From Myxococcota bacterium (GTDB taxonomy: Bacteria; Myxococcota_A; UBA796; JAJRTE01): DNA of 64,000 nucleotides. Both the position numbers and the translations under genes were made by a program. Positions 50,057 to 59,826 of this stretch are shown here, piece after piece. The stretch's first letter is position 1. Each line of letters starts with the position of its first letter. Under the pieces are notes generated by a model. The model searched no databases, had not been told where the DNA came from, and worked only from the letters and a program-made list of their open reading frames with translations. The DNA lies in assembly GCA_024278455.1 (NCBI GenBank), contig JAJRTE010000147.1:1-64000 (forward strand), read 5' to 3'.

Positions 50057-50587
50057 TCAATTCTTCTCGACCTGTCCGTAGTCCAGTTCCACTGGGGTGG
50101 AGCGGCCAAAGATACTTACCAGAACGCGGATCTTGCCTTTCTCCGGCCTGACGTCTTCCACAATGCCATTGAAGTTGGAAAACGGACCATCTATCACACG
50201 GACACTCTCACCCTTCTCGAAGTCGATTTTCGGCTTGGGCTTGACGGCGCCTTCGCTTATCTGATTGGTGATGCGTGCTACTTCATGTTCTGGGATTGGG
50301 GTGGGGTTCTTGGAATGACCAACGAACCCCGTGACCTTCGGTGTGTTCTTGACCACGTGCCACGTCTTGTTGTTCAGTTCCATCTGGATGAGCACGTAGC
50401 CGGGAAAGAACTTCCGAGTAGTCGTTCGCTTGACGCCCCTCACCATCTCCACGACACTCTCGGTCGGTACCAGGATCTCGCCAAAGGACTCTTCCATTCC
50501 GAGCGATCGTATCCGCTCCTCGAGCGCCGCCTTCGCCTTGTGCTCGTAGCCGGAATAGGTGTGAACGACATACCATTCCATCGCCAT
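50057..50587 (-). CDS. nusG: Transcription termination/antitermination protein NusG
   Basis: A 176-residue factor. The NGN domain (EWYVVHTYSGYEHKAKAALE, FFPGYVLIQMELNN, GFVGHSKNPTPI) contacts RNA polymerase and the KOW domain (GESVRVIDGPFSNFNGIVED) contacts Rho or S10. ATG 50587 is ten bases after GGGGAG; two other in-frame ATGs (50596 and 50581) are less likely. It follows secE by 20 bases. Confidence 0.96.
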   Translation of the reverse strand: MAMEWYVVHTYSGYEHKAKAALEERIRSLGMEESFGEILVPTESVVEMVRGVKRTTTRKFFPGYVLIQMELNNKTWHVVKNTPKVTGFVGHSKNPTPIPEHEVARITNQISEGAVKPKPKIDFEKGESVRVIDGPFSNFNGIVEDVRPEKGKIRVLVSIFGRSTPVELDYGQVEKN

Positions 50588-50607
50588 TTGGCGCATACTC
50601 CCCGTGT

Positions 50608-50991
50608 TCAGAGGGTTGGGTTCAAAAGGAACTTCGACATTTTCGCCCACAGGACATCGAAGGCCCCAAGAACCAAGGCGAGGACGATTACCGTGAGAAT
50701 GACGACGCGCGTATGTGACACGACCTCTTGCCTTGTCGGCCAAGTCACTTCCCTGAGTTCGGCGACCACTTCGAGCAGGAATGGGGTCACCTTGTCGCTA
50801 CGCAGGACGACAAAAAGGATCACCGCCGTAAGCACGAACGCGATCAGCCAGGGGTAACCCATCTGGCCGACGATGAACCTATCCTGGAAGCCGGCGTAGC
50901 CCCAGAACTGGTAGAACAGCTTCCCCAGCACGAAGAACAAAGTCAGCGTGCCGACGAAGTAGGAAAAGTTCACGATTCTCTGGTTCGACAT
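50608..50991 (-). CDS. secE: Preprotein translocase subunit SecE
   Basis: A 127-residue protein with three membrane segments, as in Escherichia coli SecE rather than the single-span form: about residues 7-28, 46-64 and 97-118. The conserved amphipathic hinge VVAELREVTWPTRQEVV precedes the last segment. SecE clamps SecY in the translocon. The start is ATG 50991. Neither rpmG nor tRNA-Trp, often found between tuf and secE, is visible in the 128-base gap. Confidence 0.95.
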   Translation of the reverse strand: MSNQRIVNFSYFVGTLTLFFVLGKLFYQFWGYAGFQDRFIVGQMGYPWLIAFVLTAVILFVVLRSDKVTPFLLEVVAELREVTWPTRQEVVSHTRVVILTVIVLALVLGAFDVLWAKMSKFLLNPTL

Positions 50992-51119
50992 CTTCTTGCC
51001 TGAGCAGCGAAGGTGCAGAGGTCCGCACCGGGAGGCTGCGTTGCGCACGATGTGCCCAGCCGCCTGCACATCTCCCTGTCACGAGGTGCGACAAATAGTG
51101 GGCAGCGAAAAGCCGAAGT

Positions 51120-52304
<1,185 letters not shown>

Positions 52305-52480
52305 GAGAGATCCTCCGGTCAATTCACAACTGAATAGTGACAAAGGTCAATGTTGGCACCAAGGCCACCGTGGTCCTTCTACCGCCTCAAGCTGCTTGCC
52401 CTGGTTTCGACGGCGTGTCCTACCTGGGCCCAGTGGGTGTATCTCAGAAACGTCAGGCCGCCTGGCCTTTCTCGAGGGGA

Positions 52481-52556
<76 letters not shown>

Positions 52557-52615
52557 GCTCCTCGTTGGCAGACCGAGTCGAACAGCGGGCAGAGCCCTCC
52601 CATGTCACGGATATG

Positions 52616-52691
52616 TGGAGCGGGAAACGGGATTCGAACCCGCGACCCTCAGCTTGGAAGGCTGATGCTCTACCACCTGAGCTATTCCCGC
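52616..52691 (-). tRNA. tRNA-Gly (anticodon TCC)
   Basis: A 76-base cloverleaf: acceptor GCGGGAA/TTCCCGC, anticodon stem TCAGC/GCTGA enclosing CTTCCAA with anticodon TCC, T-loop TTCGAAT, encoded CCA. Confidence 0.97.
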
Positions 52692-52831
52692 CTATCTCCT
52701 GAGTAGCAACCGGCCGAATCCGCTACGGAAACCGAACACATCGCCGCCCCCACCACGGATTCCCTTCGCTTACCCCAAGGGCCTCCTCGTCGCCTCCGCA
52801 TTCGAATCGCTCAGCGCTTCCGTGTGCCAAA

Positions 52832-52917
<86 letters not shown>

Positions 52918-52958
52918 ATCGCTCTCACCTGTCGGATGCTCCTTCCGTCCACGCAAAA

Positions 52959-53034
52959 TGGAGCTGGCGATGGGACTCGAACCCGCAACCTGCTGATTAC
53001 AAATCAGCCGCTCTGCCGATTGAGCTACGCCAGC
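52959..53034 (-). tRNA. tRNA-Thr (anticodon TGT)
   Basis: A 76-base cloverleaf: acceptor GCTGGCG/CGCCAGC, anticodon stem CTGAT/ATCAG around TGT, T-arm GCGGG TTCGAGT CCCAT (one weak pair), encoded CCA. First gene of the tRNA-tuf transcription unit. Confidence 0.96.
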
Positions 53035-53048
53035 GCAAAAACCTGGTA

Positions 53049-53076
53049 AAAATACCAGATCTTTTTTTCCAGTCAA
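53049..53076 (-). promoter_or_regulatory. Predicted proximal promoter P2 of the tRNA-tuf operon, overlapping a palindrome
   Basis: On the minus strand TTGACT (53076-53071), 16 bases, TATTTT (53054-53049). The -10 lies inside the perfect inverted repeat CTGGTA-TTTT-TACCAG (53058-53043). Confidence 0.45.
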
Positions 53077-53125
53077 GCGGTTTCTTCGACCATGGCCCGC
53101 ACGCCACTACCTTTGGAGCGCATGC

Positions 53126-53153
53126 AGTATAGTCGGATTTGCCGGTTCGTCAA
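53126..53153 (-). promoter_or_regulatory. Predicted distal promoter P1 of the tRNA-tuf operon
   Basis: On the minus strand TTGACG (53153-53148), 16 bases, TATACT (53131-53126). It is the best-matching promoter of the block and lies about 90 bases before the first tRNA. With P2 it forms a tandem pair. The rest of 53077-53350 holds no gene. Confidence 0.55.
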
Positions 53154-53350
53154 CAACAATTCTCGACATGGCGCTGTTTTGCTGCTGCAAGGTTTCACTC
53201 CCTGCCACTCGTTTTGCGCGCAGATCCATGCGCCAACAGATGGCGGCGGACCCCGCACGCCAGACGGTCGCCAGCAACTCGTGCTCGAATGGAAGGCATT
53301 GCCAACCGGGTGCAGGAATCTCGACACACGACTCCCGTTGACAGACGATG

Positions 53351-54094
53351 TCATTGAATACCGCGCACTGGGGGCGTCCTGCTCCGCTGGTTCGATAGCC
53401 ACGCCTGCGCCAACTCGGCCTCCTGCCGCGTGCCGTGTTGTGCCAGATTTTCCACGGCCGACACCAGCTCCGGGGAGGGAGGTGCATCCAGGTGCTCCAA
53501 CGCATATCGCCGAACTCGAGCACTGTCACTGCCGAGCAGATCGGGCAAGAGATCATACGAACGGCCGGAGATGAATTCGAGCTTCTCCTCCAGAAGGGGC
53601 CGGCAGACGGTGCTAGGCGGATCCCCGGCGTCCTCAAGCACCTCCAGCATCAATTCCGCTGCCCCGACTCGAGTCTGCACCCGGAGTATATCAAGCGCTG
53701 CAGCACAGAAGAACGCCTGCTCGCCAGGTTCGTCACCGGCGCGCGCAAGCATGCCCACGGCTCGAGGTTCCTGGATTTCCACCAGGACCTTGGCTGCGGA
53801 TACCCTTGCCGCTCGTTCGCCTCGCGAGAAGACTTCCCTCAGGAACTGGAAATCCTCTTCCGTCGGATTGTCCAGATCGATCTCCCGCTCCGGTTCCCGG
53901 TCCCCCTCGAGACGCCCGCGGATCGCCTGCTTCAGCCGCGCGTCCGCCACTCCGACACGTGCCAGGTCGTCCTCCAGGTCACGTGTCGCCACGACATCGG
54001 CCACCTTCGATGGCACAACGCCCGACAGCGCCCCCACGACCAACAGCAACCCCAGCAAGGCCACAGCACCGATGACAACAGAAGACAACCGCAT
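53351..54094 (-). CDS. Membrane-anchored HEAT-like helical repeat protein
   Basis: About 247 residues. One hydrophobic N-terminal segment (MRLSSVVIGAVALLGLLLVV) is a signal anchor or uncleaved signal. The rest is helical, with repeats of about 30-35 residues of HEAT type (AARVSAAKVLVEIQEPRAVG; SARVRRYALEHLDAPPSPEL). It starts 16 bases after the barrel-protein gene ends. Function unknown; probably a periplasmic scaffold. Confidence 0.6.
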   Translation of the reverse strand: MRLSSVVIGAVALLGLLLVVGALSGVVPSKVADVVATRDLEDDLARVGVADARLKQAIRGRLEGDREPEREIDLDNPTEEDFQFLREVFSRGERAARVSAAKVLVEIQEPRAVGMLARAGDEPGEQAFFCAAALDILRVQTRVGAAELMLEVLEDAGDPPSTVCRPLLEEKLEFISGRSYDLLPDLLGSDSARVRRYALEHLDAPPSPELVSAVENLAQHGTRQEAELAQAWLSNQRSRTPPVRGIQ

Positions 54095-54110
54095 GGCCAG
54101 CCTCCGTCCT

Positions 54111-54716
54111 TCACCTGCGCGCGGGTGCCAGGTAGAGATTGAAACCAAGACTGATGTAGCCACCTGTCTGTTTGAGACGGGTGCCGCCCTCTACGATGAA
54201 CTCGACCAGGCGGCCGAGATGCACATCGAGCCCGCCAGCCAACCACAAGGAGGACACCGCTCCGCCGCCGGTCCACTCCAGGTTGCCGTCCAGGGCGGCG
54301 AAGGGCTCCAGGTGCCCGAACACCTTGCTCACCATCACCGTCCCGTCCAGGCCGCCCTGAGACCAGTCCTCGACATGGGTCCCCATGGTCCAAGACACCG
54401 CTGGCCTGGCCCCCCGGTCTCGCAGTATCCCGACTTCGGCATCGACGCCGAGGTACGGGGGCAACCCCGATCCTCCCAGCGGCGTGTCATAACGGAGTTG
54501 CAGGTCTAAACCGCGAATGAGTCCGACGCCGAAGAACAACTGGAGTTCCGAAACCAGAGGGTCCTCGAGGAAGACCTGCGGGGCGATGGCCACACTCAGC
54601 GCGCCCGGTTTCAGTGTGCGGGCGGTATTGAACACTTCGGCACGTGCCCGGCTCTCCAAGGCTACGAAACAAAGCACACCGGCGAGCGGTGCGATCCACA
54701 GGCAACTCCTGCGCAT
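54111..54716 (-). CDS. Outer-membrane beta-barrel-like protein
   Basis: A 201-residue protein with a cleavable signal peptide (to about residue 26, SRARA) and alternating beta strands typical of a small barrel (LQLFFGVGLIRGLDLQLRYD; FEVEGG-type turns; final GGYISLGFNLYLAPARR). GGGAGG is four bases before ATG 54716. Likely co-transcribed with the HEAT-like gene. No specific family recognised. Confidence 0.6.
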   Translation of the reverse strand: MRRSCLWIAPLAGVLCFVALESRARAEVFNTARTLKPGALSVAIAPQVFLEDPLVSELQLFFGVGLIRGLDLQLRYDTPLGGSGLPPYLGVDAEVGILRDRGARPAVSWTMGTHVEDWSQGGLDGTVMVSKVFGHLEPFAALDGNLEWTGGGAVSSLWLAGGLDVHLGRLVEFIVEGGTRLKQTGGYISLGFNLYLAPARR

Positions 54717-54912
54717 GGTTCCTCCCATAATGGTCAACGCGCTACAAGCCCCGTTCTGCGGGGCGGACAGGTCTTCATCAAACGGCGGCGGCAACGCGAA
54801 ACGCCTTGCATCCCGTCTCGCGACAGCCCAAGGTGTCGAACGAGCATGGCCCTCCAGGCAACTTTCCCCTGGACGGTCGGAGAACGACATCGCTGTCACG
54901 GAGGCAACGGGT

Positions 54913-56379
54913 TTGAGCCTGTCCTACCTGGAAATCCAGCATGTACTGCAGGACCTTGCTCCATTGCAAGGGAGCCTGCTTCGAGATGTCTATCAACCGA
55001 CGCGGACGGAACTGATCCTGTCCCTGCGCACCCACTCCGGGAACAGGCTGCTGCTGCTGTCCGTGCATCCCACGTTTTCGCGCCTGCACCTTCTGGACCG
55101 GCGCCCCTCCAACCCGGCCAAGCCCCACCCCTTCCAGATGCTCTGTCGCAAGGCCCTCCGCGGCCGGATGGACAGCCTGGAACAGGTCAACCGGGACCGC
55201 GTCGTGCGCTGCACGTTCCATGGCGAGGCGACCCATACCGTGGTGGCTGAACTCACCGGCCGACATGGCAACATCTTCCTTCTGGATGCGAACGACCGGA
55301 TCCTGGGCACGCTGCGTCCCCTCCGGGCCGACAGGCGCAACCTGGCCGCCGGTTCGCCCTACGTGCCGCTGCCAACACCTCGAGCACCCGTGAACGTCAC
55401 CGAACGGTTCAGCACTCGCTCCGAAACCCTATCATACCAGGAAGCCGTTGCCGGTCACTATGAAACCGCGATCGCACAACAGGCACTCGAGGCTCTTCGA
55501 ACCCGCATCCAGGCCGCCGTCCGAAAGGAATTGAAGCGGCTGACCCGGCGTGCGTCCGATCTCGAATCGGACCTGGCCAAGGCGGAGCAGGCGGAGCAAT
55601 ACCGTCGCTATGGCGACGTGCTCCAAATCCACCTGCCCAGGATACCTCGCGGCCGCTCCTTCGTTGTGCTTCCGGATCCGTTCGAGGAAAACCAGCCCCT
55701 GGAGGTGCCCCTGGATCCCGAGTTGGACCCGCTGGCCAACATGCGGAGGCACTACCGCCGCTACAAGAAGTACAATGCCAGTATCCCGTTCGTGCTCCAA
55801 CGTCTCGAGGAGGTGGAGGCGAGGTCTCGTGAGCTGATCTCGCTCATGCCACGGCTCGAGGCGGCACGAGACGAACACGAGCTTCAACAGCTTGTGACGC
55901 GACACCGTGTTGTGCGAACCCATGTCGAGGGGCGGGGTCGAGGAGCGAAGTCGTCCAGGCCTCCCCGGCGTCTGCCGCACCACCGGTACGTGACGCCTGC
56001 CGGCCGGGAGATCTGGGTTGGTAAGAGCGGTCGCGACAACGAACGCCTCACGTTCCAGGTGGCGCGGGGAAATGATTTCTGGGTCCACGTTCTCGGTCGC
56101 CCGGGGGCTCACGTGGTCATTCCGTGCCGACCAGCGTTGCCCGACCTGGAGACCTTGCTGGACGCGGGCATGCTGGCCTTGAGGCACAGTGGGAGGGGGG
56201 CCGGAGAAAAGGCGGAAGTGTGCTACACACGTGTCAAGCACGTCCGGAAAATACCGGGGGGAGCACCAGGGCAGGTGACGTTCAGCCAAGAAAAGAGCCT
56301 CATGGTGACCGTGGACGCGGCTCGCCTGGCGCGCTTGACCCGGTTCGACGAGCAGGAGATCGAGTGCCGGCCTTCGTGA
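54913..56379 (+). CDS. NFACT-family protein (RqcH/Rqc2-like, fibronectin-binding-protein-type)
   Basis: A 488-residue protein. The NFACT-N domain (residues 1-180, LSYLEIQHVLQDLAPLQGSL; FQMLCRKALRGRMDSLEQVN) is followed by a coiled-coil middle (about 210-350) and the NFACT-R domain (WVGKSGRDNERLTFQVA; DFWVHVLGRPGAHVVIP). RqcH recruits tRNA-Ala to stalled 50S subunits and adds C-terminal alanine tails. At 488 residues it is shorter than the about 570-residue Firmicutes RqcH, with a reduced middle region, so activity is uncertain. The start is a TTG at 54913 with GGAGG eight bases upstream; no ATG fits. Confidence 0.85.
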   Translation: MSLSYLEIQHVLQDLAPLQGSLLRDVYQPTRTELILSLRTHSGNRLLLLSVHPTFSRLHLLDRRPSNPAKPHPFQMLCRKALRGRMDSLEQVNRDRVVRCTFHGEATHTVVAELTGRHGNIFLLDANDRILGTLRPLRADRRNLAAGSPYVPLPTPRAPVNVTERFSTRSETLSYQEAVAGHYETAIAQQALEALRTRIQAAVRKELKRLTRRASDLESDLAKAEQAEQYRRYGDVLQIHLPRIPRGRSFVVLPDPFEENQPLEVPLDPELDPLANMRRHYRRYKKYNASIPFVLQRLEEVEARSRELISLMPRLEAARDEHELQQLVTRHRVVRTHVEGRGRGAKSSRPPRRLPHHRYVTPAGREIWVGKSGRDNERLTFQVARGNDFWVHVLGRPGAHVVIPCRPALPDLETLLDAGMLALRHSGRGAGEKAEVCYTRVKHVRKIPGGAPGQVTFSQEKSLMVTVDAARLARLTRFDEQEIECRPS

Positions 56380-56479
56380 TTGGCCGTCGACGGCAGGCGC
56401 CTGTGCACCGTGCTGGTGCGATATCCCGTGCGGCGCACGGGCTGGAGCGCGCGTCCTCCCGCCGGCACACGCGGGACAA

Positions 56480-59400
56480 CTAGCTGTCTTCGAATACCGA
56501 CAGGACCAACTCGTATGGGCCCAGCCCATCGACGGCGCCCACGATGAACACGTACTTGTCGTCCGGCTGCCCGGTCGGCAACTCGATGAGCATGATGCCT
56601 TCCTCTCCACCCTCGACGGCGAACCCCCCAACACCGGTCGCGAAGTCGTACATCGGTTCGTCGTCTTCGTCGGTTGATTCCATGTCCAGAAAGTCCGTGG
56701 TGTAGGGGTAGAAACTCGACACGGTGGATGTGCCGCCGAGCCGTTGCACCTGGTAGGTCAGTATCTGGTCGACGAGCGTCTCCGGCGCTGGCTCGTCTTC
56801 ATCGTTCTGTGCCAGGTATCCGTGTTCCTCCTCGAACAGCTTGTCGAAATTGCAGAGGTCGGGGTTTTCGCTGGCCCCGCCCAAGGGGTCGAAGTCCACG
56901 GTGCTTTCGATATTGGGCTGAAGGACGAACTGGTAGTAGAGATACTCGAGGTAAGCGTCGGGATAGCTCACGGAGATCACCCGTTCGTTGCACTCGTAGT
57001 TCCCCTTCTGGTCGGACGGCACGGGCACATCGCCCAAAGGAGCCACGGCCAACAGCACATCGGTCAGAGACGAGGAGCCGTCGGAGGAGGTGATGGAGCG
57101 GTTAAGGTTCACAAGGAACTTGGCCTTGGACCTCGGCCACTCGACAGGGTCGCTGAGGTCAATCTTGTACAGGTCCGTATCCGCGACTTCGATGGTCGAG
57201 CCATCGACTAGTTGGAGATTCTGCGGGTCGTCCACGACGCCGAGCGCGACCGACTCTGTTCCGTCGGCGAACGTCTCCATGGCAATCATGTCGTCGGCGA
57301 GGGTGCCCCATACCTTCTCGACGACGACCCGGGGCTTGGTGCGATCGATGTTGTTGAGGCGAATCACGACTCCCTTGAGGTCCGAGCTTCCTCCGTTGAT
57401 CGACAAGGTGGTGGCGTCCTCGATGAGCCCGCCGACTCGAGTGAACTGGGTCCCATAGCCGCCGACGACGTATCCTGTGTAGTCGATGCCCGGCGCGAAG
57501 TAGCTCCAGTCGACTCGAGTGAACCGATACTCCTTGGTGGTGAAGGTGCCCTCTCCCGTTCGCGTTCTTGCGTAGTTCATGCCGTAGATGTTGATACCCT
57601 GCTGGTATCCTTGCGCACCTTCGAATTCCGTGGATGTCAGGGGTATCGTCTGTGCCGGGGCGAACGCCCCGATGTCGCCGATGAGCGGTGCGCCCGTATC
57701 CTCGTTGAGCATGTCGCCTGCGACCAACGCCATCATGAACTCGAGGTAGAAGTCTTCGAAGGTGGTCTCCGGATCGTCTTCCTGGAGGACTGTCTCGATG
57801 TTGTCGGTTCCCGTGTAGGAGTTGCTGAGCAATCTCGCGAGGATGTCGGTTCCCCTCGTATCGACGAGGTATCGGCACAGCAGGTACTGGAGCCCCCGGT
57901 CGTTGGTGGAATTGATCGAGTTCTCCTCGGTCAACGACCAGATGTTGGGCGCATCGAGGAAGTAGACGATGTCATCGTAGACGATCGAGCCGAAGCCGGT
58001 GAGATCCGCGGCGAGGATACCCAGCCCGTCGTTGAGCCAGTCCTCCTCCGGGTCGCCACCGTTGACGATGTAGTGGAGGTTGTAGCTGATCAGACTCTCG
58101 GTGGCGATGGCGATGTTCGCCGCCATGTCCACGGTCACGTATTCGTCGATCGCCTCCTGTCCGCCCCCGCCAGTCTCGGGATTGAAGATACCGCCGGGGT
58201 CCGGTGCGTAGAGGAACAGTATCTCCTGGTAGTTGCTGTTCGGGTTGTCGGCCGAAGGCGCTGTCAGGTCCACTTCGGGGTCGACGTAGAGTTTTACCTG
58301 GCCACCCGGCCCGGTATCTTCCTCCGTCCCGGTGTCTCCGCCCGTGTCTCCGCCCGTGTCTCCGCCCGTGTCTCCGCCCGTGTCTCCGCCCGTGTCTCCG
58401 CCGGAATCCTCTGTCTCGAGGGTCATCAGGTTCAGGATTGGCGTAATGAACACGGTGATGTGGCCATTGCCATCGACATCGCTCTCCTGGCCGAAGTACT
58501 CGCGAAGGTTGTTGATGATGTTCTGGTCGAAAACGGCGGCCACAGTGGACAGGTCGCACGAGTCGAAGCCGTAAGTTTTCCGGCCCTGCTTGTCCAACTC
58601 ATCGATCACGCCGTCGCAGTCATAGTCCCAGTCGATCGGGACATCTTCATCGACATAGAACAGGACATTGTCGCCTTCGGCCGCCAGGATGCCGGTTCTT
58701 GTCACGTAGTTGCCCGAATCGCCGAGGTCGCTCTTCACATTGAACGACTTGCGGCTCGTCCCGACCTCGTCCGAGGCGCCTGGGGAGGCCTTGGCGACCC
58801 CGGTAGACGATTCTGGATTATTCCTCACCTGGTCCGCCCAGGCACGAACGCGCTTCCGGTAGGGGGTAGGCGACTTCGATGGGGTTTCGAGCCGAACCGC
58901 CGGCGAAGCTGCCGGGCGTAACCGCGCCTCGCTGTCTTGCATCTCCTCGATCTGGTAGCCCGTGGAGGAGTCACCCGTATTGGTGATGATGATGAGGAAT
59001 TCCTCGTCAGGGTTCTCGCGATTCGGGTCGGTCTGGTCGTTGAGTTCGACCTCCGCGGATCCATCGTCGTCGAACACGATATCTTCGACGCCACCCACCT
59101 CGTTGAGGTTGTTGCCCGACTCGACCGGGCTCGAAGTGACCCACGCCTGGTTGTCGACATCGATTGGATCACTGTCTGTTGGGGGGCCGTCCTGGGTTCC
59201 GTCGTTGGCGACAGCCCTGATGATGACTGTTGCCGCCGCGACATCGGCTACCGAACTCCAGACGAAACTCGTGTACTCGCTGTTGCGAAGCCCTTCAACC
59301 GGGTTGGTGCTGCTCGAGGCTGGAGTGCAGGGACTGAACGAGTTGCCATCGTCGGTGCTGTAGAGCAACGCAACCGACATGACATCACCGTCAGCGTCGT

Positions 59401-59596
59401 TGGGCACGAAGTCGATGGAGATGTCTTGTTCCCGTTCGGCCCCCACGTTGAGCACGACGGTGGGTCTCGAGTTGGTTTCTTCCTGCTGTCCCTGGTCGTT
59501 GTTCAAGGGCTGCCACAAGTTGCATGCGCCCAAGGTCATCCCACAAGCTGCGAGCACGACCCAACCGTAACGAAGTCGCCAGATAGTGCACTTCAT
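56480..59596 (-). CDS. Large lipoprotein with GGDT repeats and a degenerate M30-like peptidase region
   Basis: A 1038-residue lipoprotein: signal ending LAACGMTLGAC (lipobox), a fibronectin-like N-terminal region, a Ser/Pro linker, then a central domain whose blocks resemble M30 (hyicolysin-like) peptidases. The WLNEGL signature is present as DWLNDGLGILAADLTG near residue 520, but the preceding HExxH zinc site is replaced by SLISYNLHYIVN, keeping only the last His. Between the linker and this domain is a run of GGDT repeats. It is probably a surface protein derived from a protease. GAGGAAG precedes ATG 59596. No partner gene is adjacent. Confidence 0.65.
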   Translation of the reverse strand: MKCTIWRLRYGWVVLAACGMTLGACNLWQPLNNDQGQQEETNSRPTVVLNVGAEREQDISIDFVPNDADGDVMSVALLYSTDDGNSFSPCTPASSSTNPVEGLRNSEYTSFVWSSVADVAAATVIIRAVANDGTQDGPPTDSDPIDVDNQAWVTSSPVESGNNLNEVGGVEDIVFDDDGSAEVELNDQTDPNRENPDEEFLIIITNTGDSSTGYQIEEMQDSEARLRPAASPAVRLETPSKSPTPYRKRVRAWADQVRNNPESSTGVAKASPGASDEVGTSRKSFNVKSDLGDSGNYVTRTGILAAEGDNVLFYVDEDVPIDWDYDCDGVIDELDKQGRKTYGFDSCDLSTVAAVFDQNIINNLREYFGQESDVDGNGHITVFITPILNLMTLETEDSGGDTGGDTGGDTGGDTGGDTGGDTGTEEDTGPGGQVKLYVDPEVDLTAPSADNPNSNYQEILFLYAPDPGGIFNPETGGGGQEAIDEYVTVDMAANIAIATESLISYNLHYIVNGGDPEEDWLNDGLGILAADLTGFGSIVYDDIVYFLDAPNIWSLTEENSINSTNDRGLQYLLCRYLVDTRGTDILARLLSNSYTGTDNIETVLQEDDPETTFEDFYLEFMMALVAGDMLNEDTGAPLIGDIGAFAPAQTIPLTSTEFEGAQGYQQGINIYGMNYARTRTGEGTFTTKEYRFTRVDWSYFAPGIDYTGYVVGGYGTQFTRVGGLIEDATTLSINGGSSDLKGVVIRLNNIDRTKPRVVVEKVWGTLADDMIAMETFADGTESVALGVVDDPQNLQLVDGSTIEVADTDLYKIDLSDPVEWPRSKAKFLVNLNRSITSSDGSSSLTDVLLAVAPLGDVPVPSDQKGNYECNERVISVSYPDAYLEYLYYQFVLQPNIESTVDFDPLGGASENPDLCNFDKLFEEEHGYLAQNDEDEPAPETLVDQILTYQVQRLGGTSTVSSFYPYTTDFLDMESTDEDDEPMYDFATGVGGFAVEGGEEGIMLIELPTGQPDDKYVFIVGAVDGLGPYELVLSVFEDS
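58332..58403. repeat. 12-base tandem repeat encoding GGDT
   Basis: Six copies of GTGTCTCCGCCC (plus strand), near perfect, giving Gly-Gly-Asp-Thr units in the minus-strand lipoprotein. Copy number could vary by slippage in whole codons without breaking the frame. Confidence 0.9.
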
Positions 59597-59671
59597 CGCT
59601 TCCTCATTCAGCGCGCGCCCCTGTTCTTCACCGCTAACCTGCCAGAATATCTGCAAATTCTCTATCATACC

Positions 59672-59699
59672 AGTATCGCACGGAAAACGAGATTGTCAA
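59672..59699 (-). promoter_or_regulatory. Predicted sigma-70 promoter for the large lipoprotein
   Basis: On the minus strand a perfect TTGACA (59699-59694), 16 bases, GATACT (59677-59672). The leader to ATG 59596 is about 70 bases. The remaining gap to lon holds no gene. Confidence 0.45.
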
Positions 59700-59826
59700 G
59701 GGGATTGTCCGAGAATGCCTGTTTGTGCAGGCGCGTGAGGCGGCGGCAAGACGCTCGAGGCACACGGGACGGGCACCGTGGTGCCGGTGGCGATGGGGAA
59801 CAGCGCGGGTCGAACCCAGCCGGGGC

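Noticed and set aside
51000-51119. Possible tRNA-Trp or rpmG between tuf and secE
   Set aside because: No T-loop, cloverleaf or L33 sequence can be found on either strand.
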